DNA of 5,924 nt from Caldifarciminota bacterium (GTDB lineage Bacteria; Hydrothermota; Hydrothermia; B15-G9; WFZT01), in NCBI GenBank assembly GCA_026986655.1, contig JALSOD010000001.1, positions 1 to 5,924 on the forward strand. Direction: 5' to 3'. The stretch's first letter is position 1; each line of letters starts with the position of its first letter. Below are positions 1-4,892 of the stretch, piece by piece. Below the pieces are notes generated by a model. It saw nothing but the letters and a program-made list of their open reading frames with translations. It searched no databases and was not told the DNA's origin. The translations under genes were made by a program, and so were the position numbers.

Positions 1-137
1 CAATGGACTATTTTAGCACAAAATCGTTCAACCTATACATCATTGTTCTCGCAGTTATCTATCAAGGTATGCATTTCAAATAAAGCTCTCATGAGATACT
101 TTTTCCTCAATACCTTCAAAGGTTTTTGTACACAAGG

Positions 138-167
138 TTGACACGTATTCACAAGGAATTGTATAAT
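138..167 (+). promoter_or_regulatory. Sigma-70 promoter of argR
   Basis: A perfect -35 hexamer TTGACA (138-143) is followed after 18 bases by a perfect -10 hexamer TATAAT (162-167). Transcription should begin near 173-175, only about 6-18 bases before the candidate argR start codons at 180 (GTG), 186 (ATG) and 192 (ATG). No Shine-Dalgarno lies in that leader, so the message would be leaderless or nearly so. The promoter position also rules out the upstream in-frame ATG at 126 as the start. The hexamers and spacing are seen directly; the transcription start is inferred. Confidence 0.85.
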
Positions 168-173
168 TATTCC
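160..173 (+). promoter_or_regulatory. ARG-box-like operator over the argR -10
   Basis: TGTATAATTATTCC matches the known enterobacterial ARG-box core TGAAT-WWWW-ATTCA at 12 of 14 positions; the two mismatches are at 162 and 173. It covers the whole -10 hexamer, so bound ArgR would block RNA polymerase. This placement fits the negative autoregulation known for many argR genes. A wider inverted repeat, GGAAT...ATTCC, spans 155-173. ArgR hexamers usually bind paired boxes; I see no equally good second box beside this one. Confidence 0.6.
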
Positions 174-185
174 AGCTCTGTGAAT

Positions 186-647
186 ATGCGAATGAAGAAA
201 GAAAGACAAAAGCTCATAAAGCAAATCCTTGAAGAGAAGGAAATTGGTGAGCAGTTCCAACTACTTGAGGAATTGAAAAAGAGGGGGATAAATACTACCC
301 AGGCAACAGTTTCCCGTGACCTACAGGAAATGGGAGTTGTTAAGGTCCGAATTAAGCCTGGTGTGTATAAATATGAGCTAATGCAAAAGGGATTATCTAA
401 CAGAGTTTGGGAAAAGATAAAAGTTGCCTTTGAAAATTTTGTCGAATCGATCGATTACACTGGTAACCTCATCCTTATTAAAACTCCTCCAGGAAATGCC
501 CATGGTGTGGCTGCCCTTATTGATGAGCTTAATTATGACGGGATTCTCGGTACCCTTGCTGGCGACGATTCTATTCTCGTGATTGTAAAACAACCTGAGA
601 AAACCAAAAAAATTGTAAAAGAGTTTCAAAACCTGTTACCCCATTGA
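186..647 (+). CDS. argR: Arginine repressor ArgR (AhrC-like)
   Basis: Arginine-responsive transcription factor, 153 residues from ATG 186 (family usually about 150-156). The N-terminal winged helix-turn-helix (about 1-67) carries the signature TQATVSRDLQEMG (38-50) and a wing ending GVYKYEL. The C-terminal arginine-binding and oligomerisation domain (about 73-153) has NLILIKTPPGNAH (94-106) and ILGTLAGDDS (120-129); the Asp pair 127-128 is the conserved arginine-contacting site. The reading frame is open from ATG 126, but the promoter lies inside that extension, so the start must be at 180 (GTG), 186 or 192; 186/192 give the normal family length. The family couples arginine level to repression of biosynthesis and sometimes activation of catabolism. 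No arginine gene is in the window, so the regulon lies elsewhere. The stop overlaps the next start by 4 bp. Confidence 0.95.
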   Translation: MRMKKERQKLIKQILEEKEIGEQFQLLEELKKRGINTTQATVSRDLQEMGVVKVRIKPGVYKYELMQKGLSNRVWEKIKVAFENFVESIDYTGNLILIKTPPGNAHGVAALIDELNYDGILGTLAGDDSILVIVKQPEKTKKIVKEFQNLLPH

Positions 648-1003
648 TAGTTTTTATTTTCCTCGCTGTTAATCTCCTTATTGCTGTTGTCTTTGGCTTC
701 ATTTTTCCATATAAAAATACTCTTATAAGTCCAAGAATGATCTCAATCTACCGCCTCTCTGCTTTTTTTCTCAGCGTTGTCATATTTCTGATAGGGAGAT
801 TTCTCATAATATTTTTAAGAAGTACTTTAAAAAATAAAACATTTCTATGGCTGGTAGTCTTGCTCCCCTCGCTTATCATTACTTTCATCGGTGCTTATAT
901 GTGTGTTATGGCAGGGAGTGGAAAGGAAATGCTCCTGTTTGAAATTATCGCGATTTACTACATTGTAAGGCATACTGAAATACTTAAAAAGTTAGAAAAG
1001 TGA
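644..1003 (+). CDS. Small four-helix membrane protein, unknown function
   Basis: 119 residues with four predicted membrane segments at about 2-22, 35-58, 66-89 and 95-109, and a basic C-terminal tail (TEILKKLEK). I do not recognise a family or catalytic motif. The start is taken as TTG 644, overlapping the argR stop (TTGA). It has no Shine-Dalgarno, and the overlap argues for translational coupling. The next in-frame ATG (residue 32) would remove the first membrane segment. It in turn overlaps the methyltransferase gene by 4 bp (GTGA), so it belongs to the argR transcript. Cys87 is the only cysteine. Reality of the gene is supported by the two overlaps and the coherent hydrophobic pattern; its role is unknown. 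Confidence 0.7.
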   Translation: MIVFIFLAVNLLIAVVFGFIFPYKNTLISPRMISIYRLSAFFLSVVIFLIGRFLIIFLRSTLKNKTFLWLVVLLPSLIITFIGAYMCVMAGSGKEMLLFEIIAIYYIVRHTEILKKLEK

Positions 1004-1992
1004 CGCTTGAGGAAATAATCAAAGAAAAAATAAAAAGGAAAGGACCAATCAAGGTTAGCGAGTTCGTTGAACTTGCTCTCTATCATCCCGAATCCGGGTT
1101 CTATAATCATTACCCACCTGTTATCGGTAGAAAGGGAGATTTCTATACGAGCTCCGATCTCCATCCCATATTTGGTAGAACTATTGGTAAATTTTTGGAT
1201 TCTAAAAAATTTCCCGTGGTTCTTGAAATCGGTGCAGGAAAGGGATGGCTCGCGCACGATATTTTAGAAGAGTACAGGGGTGAATACTGGATAGTCGAAA
1301 AGAGTAGAATTATGCAGGAAATAGAAAAAGAGGTGCTCAGGAATTTTTCAAATGTCAGATGGTTCAATAACATTGAGGAAATCCCGGAATTTCAAGGAAT
1401 TTTTATTTCAAACGAACTCTTTGACGCGTTTCCTTTTGATCTCTACAAAAACCAGGAAGGTAAATGGTTTGAAATTTTATTAAAAGAAGATTTCTCACAC
1501 GAACTGTGCCCGCCAGATGAGGAAATATTTCCTCTACTCGACCATTACAGAGAAGCAGAATTTGTTGTAATACCAGCTGGTTGGGAAAATTTGATAGAGG
1601 TTCTTAGTAAAAAACACACAGGTGAAATTTTGATAATTGATTATGGATACGAGAGAGATGAGCTTGTTAGGAAATTCCCGTATGGATCAATTTTGACGTA
1701 TAAAAATCATGCCTTCGGGGAACACTTCACAAAGAATATCGGTGAGCAGGACATCACATTCTTCATTGACTTTACGTTACTGGAAGAAATCTTACAGAGT
1801 AATGGATACTCAGATCTTATAATTCAAACTCAGGCTGATTTTTTAATCGAACAGGGAATCATGGACGTGCTCCAGGAGTATGAGAAAATATCCGATGAGA
1901 AGGAGAAAATAAAGGCTCGACTTGCTGTAAAAACACTTATTTTCGACTTCGGCCGAACTTTCAAAGTACTGAGGGGAAGAAAAATCGGTTAA
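1000..1992 (+). CDS. MidA/NDUFAF7-family SAM-dependent methyltransferase
   Basis: Class I SAM-dependent methyltransferase of the COG1565 family, 330 residues, slightly short for a family of roughly 350-400. Family marks run in order: YHPESGFY (28-35), GDFYTSSDLHPIFG (46-59), SAM motif I VLEIGAGKG (74-82), SNELFDAFP (137-145), IDYGYE (213-218) and GEQDITFFIDF (248-258). The mitochondrial homologue NDUFAF7 dimethylates an arginine of the complex I subunit NDUFS2. Bacterial members are less characterised, and a protein-arginine role here is inference. One oddity is that the usual DIT-x-H-V-D-F motif has Phe instead of His at residue 255. The GTG start overlaps the preceding stop by 4 bp and has no clear Shine-Dalgarno. 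It is the last gene of the argR transcript; about 120 non-coding bases follow. Confidence 0.9.
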   Translation: MTLEEIIKEKIKRKGPIKVSEFVELALYHPESGFYNHYPPVIGRKGDFYTSSDLHPIFGRTIGKFLDSKKFPVVLEIGAGKGWLAHDILEEYRGEYWIVEKSRIMQEIEKEVLRNFSNVRWFNNIEEIPEFQGIFISNELFDAFPFDLYKNQEGKWFEILLKEDFSHELCPPDEEIFPLLDHYREAEFVVIPAGWENLIEVLSKKHTGEILIIDYGYERDELVRKFPYGSILTYKNHAFGEHFTKNIGEQDITFFIDFTLLEEILQSNGYSDLIIQTQADFLIEQGIMDVLQEYEKISDEKEKIKARLAVKTLIFDFGRTFKVLRGRKIG

Positions 1993-2011
1993 TCCTGGCT
2001 TTATATAACAC

Positions 2012-2029
2012 GGATTCACATGTAAATCC
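2012..2029. repeat. Imperfect 18-bp palindrome upstream of the lipoprotein promoter
   Basis: GGATTCACATGTAAATCC is a centred inverted repeat with 8 of 9 pairs matching (single mismatch 2017/2024), around an ACATGT core. It lies 19 bases after the methyltransferase stop and about 48 bases before the next -35. No T-run follows, so it is a poor intrinsic terminator. An operator for a dimeric regulator is the alternative. I know no regulator for this exact sequence. Confidence 0.35.
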
Positions 2030-2077
2030 CATCCTGTATTCTCCTATTAACAGAAGATACTTTGAAAAACCATGAAT

Positions 2078-2106
2078 TTGATGGTTAGTTGGGGAGGAAG
2101 TATAAT
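2078..2106 (+). promoter_or_regulatory. Sigma-70 promoter of the lipoprotein operon
   Basis: TTGATG (2078-2083), a 17-base spacer and a perfect TATAAT (2101-2106). The expected transcription start is about 2112-2114, at the ATG at 2114, so the transcript should be leaderless or nearly so. The GGGGAGG run (2091-2097) looks like a Shine-Dalgarno, but it lies in the spacer, 16 bases from the ATG, too far and probably not transcribed. The in-frame ATG at 2072 precedes the -35 and is therefore not the start. Confidence 0.75.
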
Positions 2107-2113
2107 TATTATC

Positions 2114-2728
2114 ATGAAAAAATTCCTTTTGTTATTACCGTTTATACTGCTCATGGCAGTCTCTTGCCGGGCAGAAATTGAAACCCACGTTGACCTTAAT
2201 GAAATTAAACTCCCTTTAACTGGAATCCAATTTTCACAGGGTAGCATAGAATTCTACGTCCAGAAAGAGTTCGATATTCAGCAGGAAAGTGATATTGAGA
2301 TTGATGATATAATCTGGAGCTACCAGGCGGTTTCAAATGGGACTATCTCCTATCAGGTGAAAATTTCGGCAGTCGGCCAGGGGTCAGATGGTCTTTTCGC
2401 AGTTTGCAGTCCCGAGAATCTCTGTCTTCCGATAAGAGGCACCTATGCTTCACCACCAGATTATGTTGTAAACGCACCTGTGATCTTTCAGGGACAAATC
2501 AGGGGGGGAATTCATGAATTTTCCAATATACATCAGGATCCAGCGGCAAATGAGGAAATGCAAAAGGCGCTTGAAAATGGTAAAATCTGGGTAATCCTGA
2601 AAGTCACAGCTACGAGCCCCACCCAGTTTTTAAATGGAGATACTCTGAAAATAGAAAATCTCCATGGGGATTTAAAGCTACACAAAAATCTCGATTACCT
2701 TTTCCCGTTATCGGGATTATTCTTTTAA
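2114..2728 (+). CDS. Putative lipoprotein, unknown function
   Basis: 204 residues. A classic signal peptide starts MKKFLLLLPFILLMAVSC: two lysines, a hydrophobic core at 4-16, and a lipobox-like AVSC with Cys18 as the candidate lipidated residue. Ala at -3 is acceptable but not ideal; signal peptidase I cleavage after CRA is the alternative. The mature part looks beta-rich with no recognised domain. Cys98 and Cys104 (VCSPENLC) could form a disulfide. The segment at about 184-194 holds an alternating hydrophobic strand pattern. ATG 2114 is chosen over the in-frame ATG 2072 because the promoter lies between them and because 2114 gives a clean signal peptide. It leads the transcript that continues three bases later into a barrel-like protein, suggesting an envelope partnership, which is inference. 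Confidence 0.75.
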   Translation: MKKFLLLLPFILLMAVSCRAEIETHVDLNEIKLPLTGIQFSQGSIEFYVQKEFDIQQESDIEIDDIIWSYQAVSNGTISYQVKISAVGQGSDGLFAVCSPENLCLPIRGTYASPPDYVVNAPVIFQGQIRGGIHEFSNIHQDPAANEEMQKALENGKIWVILKVTATSPTQFLNGDTLKIENLHGDLKLHKNLDYLFPLSGLFF

Positions 2729-2731
2729 GCT

Positions 2732-3304
2732 ATGTGGGAGATTATTTTATTTACAAGCATATTTTCATGGTTACCTGGCAAACTCGTCACAATTCCCACT
2801 GCCTCCACACCACAGAAATTTCAGATTTCAATCTTTGACGCGGGTCTAAAGATAAATAGAATCTTCTTTCGTGTTGACCCAATTCTACTTCCGGCAGATC
2901 TAAATGTTGGGATGAAGATTTCACAGTCATCTTTCTTTATCTCCTTTAACGTTTCGAAATTTTACGGCAGTGGTTACATTAAAAAGGAAAACGTGGACAG
3001 GATATCCATTGATGCTGATGGTTTCAATATTTCTACTGGTTATACACTTTCGCACTTCACTGCTGCTGTTTACTATCGAAAATATGGAGACCAAACCAGT
3101 ACCGGAGCTATGCTTGGCATGTTTCTAAATCCAATAATGGCAGAAGCTGGCTTTGATTCCTATGAACAGCTAAGATTTGGGGCTGGCTTTTCAATCAAAA
3201 AAGGAACCTTTTTTGTGAAATTAGGTCTATTTTCATCAACGAAAAGCCTGAAAGACGGCAAATTTGTGGCATTACCATCTGTTAATTTTGGGTATACGAA
3301 ATGA
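2732..3304 (+). CDS. Probable outer-membrane beta-barrel-like protein
   Basis: 190 residues, no recognised family. The N-terminus MWEIILFTSIFSWLPG looks like a very short export signal lacking the usual basic residues. The rest is a succession of amphipathic strands with alternating aromatic/hydrophobic and polar residues and glycine-rich turns, for example FFISFNVSKFYGSGY (69-83), FTAAVYYRKYG, LRFGAGFSIKKGTFFVKLG and a final VNFGYTK. This suggests a small barrel or surface beta-sandwich; the C-terminus lacks the terminal Phe typical of many barrels. It begins three bases after the lipoprotein stop without a clear Shine-Dalgarno, and its TGA overlaps the next ATG (ATGA). That arrangement implies co-translation with its neighbours. 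Confidence 0.65.
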   Translation: MWEIILFTSIFSWLPGKLVTIPTASTPQKFQISIFDAGLKINRIFFRVDPILLPADLNVGMKISQSSFFISFNVSKFYGSGYIKKENVDRISIDADGFNISTGYTLSHFTAAVYYRKYGDQTSTGAMLGMFLNPIMAEAGFDSYEQLRFGAGFSIKKGTFFVKLGLFSSTKSLKDGKFVALPSVNFGYTK

Positions 3305-3810
3305 AATTTGCAGAAGACTTTAAATGGAAATCTAAGAGACTTATCATTGGACTTTCTATAATGCTCATCGTGTCCTACTTATCTGATAAATTTATCATCA
3401 AAAGACCATTATTCAGTTCAGACACGGGAAGATTTATCGGCTTTGTCCTCCTTTTTCTTGGATTTCTGATAGCTTCCATTGGAGGAAGACATCTAAAAAT
3501 TTATGGAAGGAGCAACCCCAATCTTCCTCGTGGGGCTACTGACAAACTTGTTACACAGGGCATATATCGATATGTCAGACATCCCATGTTTACTGCCTTC
3601 TTTGTGATTCTCGTTGGTCTTGGATTAACCCTCAATTCAATAACTTTCACCTTTGTTATGGCCCCATTAGGAATCGCTTACATTCTCTGGTTTGCGTACA
3701 ATGTTGATGAAAGGGAGGCCTACGAAAAATTCGGGGACAAATATAAAAATTACAGAGATCAGGTCCCAGCATTCTTTCCTATCCCGGGTAAAAAATACAG
3801 AGGAAAATAA
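3301..3810 (+). CDS. ICMT-like membrane methyltransferase (isoprenylcysteine carboxyl methyltransferase family)
   Basis: 169 residues with hydrophobic segments at about 13-28, 44-61, 97-113 and 114-132. The C-terminal half has the family pattern: LVTQGIYRYVRHPM (83-96), with the conserved R-H-P at 93-95, then EREAYEKFG (137-145) followed by KYKNYRDQVPAFFP (147-160). In characterised relatives these residues line the SAM site at the membrane face. Eukaryotic ICMT methylates prenylcysteine; bacterial members act on varied or unknown small lipophilic or protein substrates, so the substrate is not assigned. It overlaps the upstream gene by 4 bp. The ECF sigma gene starts 33 bases after its stop, and whether it shares that gene's function is unknown. 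Confidence 0.85.
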   Translation: MKFAEDFKWKSKRLIIGLSIMLIVSYLSDKFIIKRPLFSSDTGRFIGFVLLFLGFLIASIGGRHLKIYGRSNPNLPRGATDKLVTQGIYRYVRHPMFTAFFVILVGLGLTLNSITFTFVMAPLGIAYILWFAYNVDEREAYEKFGDKYKNYRDQVPAFFPIPGKKYRGK

Positions 3811-3811
3811 G

Positions 3812-3839
3812 GGAACAATTCCTCCTCCGAGGAGTCTAA
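3812..3839 (+). promoter_or_regulatory. Candidate ECF-sigma (RpoE-like) autoregulatory promoter
   Basis: GGAACAA (3812-3818), then 16 bases, then TCTAA (3835-3839). The known Escherichia coli sigma-E pattern is GGAACTT with N16 to TCTRA; the GGAAC core, the spacing and the TCTAA all match. It sits immediately before an ECF sigma gene, where autoregulatory promoters are common. Initiation 5-7 bases downstream would fall at 3844-3846, on the TTG start or just before the GTG at 3847, giving a leaderless message. The match is by eye, and no second copy was found upstream of another gene. Confidence 0.5.
3822..3834 (+). promoter_or_regulatory. Shine-Dalgarno of the sigma gene held in a small hairpin
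   Basis: CTCCTCCGAGGAG contains an anti-Shine-Dalgarno-like CTCCT (3822-3826) that can pair with AGGAG (3830-3834) around the loop CCG. GAGGAG (3829-3834) is the strong Shine-Dalgarno of the sigma gene, 9 bases before TTG 3844 and 12 before GTG 3847. On read-through RNA the hairpin would partly hide the ribosome-binding site. As DNA it is a dyad in the spacer of the candidate ECF promoter. Five pairs is a weak stem. Confidence 0.5.
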
Positions 3840-3843
3840 AAAA

Positions 3844-4329
3844 TTGGTGAATGAATTTGACGAAATTGTTCATCTATATAAAGACAGAATTTTTAAGATG
3901 CTATACATGAAGGTGGGGAATATGGAGGACGCAATGGACCTGACTCAGGATGTTTTCTTGAAAGTTTACAGGGCTTTGCCAGGATTCAGAGGGGATTCAA
4001 ACATCTACACCTGGATTTATCGAATTGCCATCAATACCGCAAACACTTTTTTAAAAAAGAGAGGAAGGTTTCAATCAAGCTCCATTGAAAACATGGAAGA
4101 CAATTCTCTTAAGTTTAACTTAAATAATGAAGAGAATTTGAAAACACTGTTAAAAAGCAAGATCGAAGAATTACCTGAACATTACAAAGATGTCTTACTC
4201 CTTCATTACTTTGAAGGGTTTGACTACAAAGAGATCGCAGATGTACTTGGAATCAATATTGGTACAGTAAAATCAAGGCTTTTTAGGGCAAGAGAACTTT
4301 TATCGCAAAAGATGAGGAGATATCTATGA
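3844..4329 (+). CDS. ECF-family RNA polymerase sigma factor
   Basis: 161 residues, normal for a group IV (ECF) sigma-70 factor. Region 2 (about 5-73) includes the core-binding and -10 recognition helices, with DLTQDVFLKVYRALPGF (32-48) and YTWIYRIAINTANTFLKKR (55-73). After a linker of about 30 residues, region 4 (about 99-158) shows IEELPEHYKDVLLLHYFEG (107-125) and the helix-turn-helix YKEIADVLGINIGTVKSRLFRARELL (128-153). There is no region 1.1 or 3. TTG 3844 is preferred because GAGGAG is 9 bases upstream; GTG 3847 is possible and would remove only one residue. It overlaps the anti-sigma gene by 4 bp (ATGA), the usual arrangement for stoichiometric control. It may drive its own promoter at 3812-3839. 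Confidence 0.95.
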   Translation: MVNEFDEIVHLYKDRIFKMLYMKVGNMEDAMDLTQDVFLKVYRALPGFRGDSNIYTWIYRIAINTANTFLKKRGRFQSSSIENMEDNSLKFNLNNEENLKTLLKSKIEELPEHYKDVLLLHYFEGFDYKEIADVLGINIGTVKSRLFRARELLSQKMRRYL

Positions 4330-4892
4330 TGAAGCCTGAAGAATTTGAGAAGAAAATTATTCTGTATATTAAAAACGAGTTAAGCGAGCAGGAGAAAAGG
4401 GAAATTGAAGGCCTGATGCTCGCCAATCCTGAATATAGGGAGATTTACGAAAAGGAATTGAGACTGGAAAGGTTGCTATTTGAACTCCCTGATTCTGTAC
4501 CTGCCCCCGACTTTCAAATTAAGATTGGGAAACCCGTATGGCAAAAGCTGGTACCCCTGGTTGTTATTCTTGCAATATTTGCTGCGGTTATTTTTAGAAT
4601 TTCTATGCCAGGAACGGCAACTGGAGGTGAGTTCAAGCTTGTTACGCCTGCACACGAGGTAATTCTTGGAACAGAAAATCCAGAGATTGTCGTAACTGTT
4701 CCAGAAAATGCGCGCAATGTCTCTTTCTTGCTGGACGGAGATGTACTTTCAGGAGAAGTAAAAAGATATGATGGAGTATATGTTGTCAAACCGGACTTCA
4801 TCGATGAAGGGTATCACGAATTTAAGGCTATCCTGAAACAGGACGGAAAGATGAAAACAATAACAAAAACTTTTTATGTGGTGAATGAATGA
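4326..4892 (+). CDS. Membrane anti-sigma factor with extracytoplasmic Ig-like domain
   Basis: 188 residues in three parts. The cytoplasmic N-terminus (about 1-70) is helical and charged, with ILYIKNELSEQEKREIEGLM (12-31) and NPEYREIYEKEL (34-45). This resembles the anti-sigma helical fold, but the protein has no cysteine, so the HxxxCxxC zinc motif is absent. One transmembrane helix (about 73-92) follows. The outside part (about 105-188) is beta-rich and ends in an Ig-like pattern: VSFLLDGDVLSG, then DEGYHEFKAILKQDG. It probably holds the upstream ECF sigma factor at the membrane until an outside signal is sensed. The assignment rests mainly on position and architecture. ATG 4326 has GAGGAG six bases upstream (4314-4319); ATG 4329 is also possible. 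Confidence 0.8.
   Translation: MMKPEEFEKKIILYIKNELSEQEKREIEGLMLANPEYREIYEKELRLERLLFELPDSVPAPDFQIKIGKPVWQKLVPLVVILAIFAAVIFRISMPGTATGGEFKLVTPAHEVILGTENPEIVVTVPENARNVSFLLDGDVLSGEVKRYDGVYVVKPDFIDEGYHEFKAILKQDGKMKTITKTFYVVNE

Noticed and set aside
87..96. Perfect 10-bp palindrome TCTCATGAGA followed by a short T-run, as a terminator for an upstream gene.
   Set aside because: With a workable loop only three base pairs remain; too weak for an intrinsic terminator.
1..137. Possible genes at the left edge: a 26-codon plus frame ending at 83 (ATG at 3), a plus frame open from 1 to 141, and weak minus-strand promoter-like words.
   Set aside because: Too short, with no recognisable protein pattern or ribosome-binding site; the 3-83 frame could be the tail of an upstream gene, but this cannot be decided without the preceding sequence.
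126..185. N-terminal extension of ArgR from ATG 126.
   Set aside because: The argR promoter lies within it and family members begin near ATG 186/192.
33..260. 75-residue minus-strand open frame.
   Set aside because: It crosses the argR promoter and N-terminal coding region, and shows no family pattern.
2072..2113. N-terminal extension of the lipoprotein from ATG 2072.
   Set aside because: It begins upstream of the -35 and would place 14 extra residues before a clean MKK signal peptide.
3667..3873. 68-residue minus-strand open frame across the ICMT/sigma junction.
   Set aside because: It overlaps two well-supported plus-strand genes and has no recognisable pattern.
4668..4700. Second ECF-like promoter: GGAACA followed by a TCGTAA word inside the anti-sigma gene.
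   Set aside because: Mid-gene with no start codon nearby; looks like chance in coding sequence.
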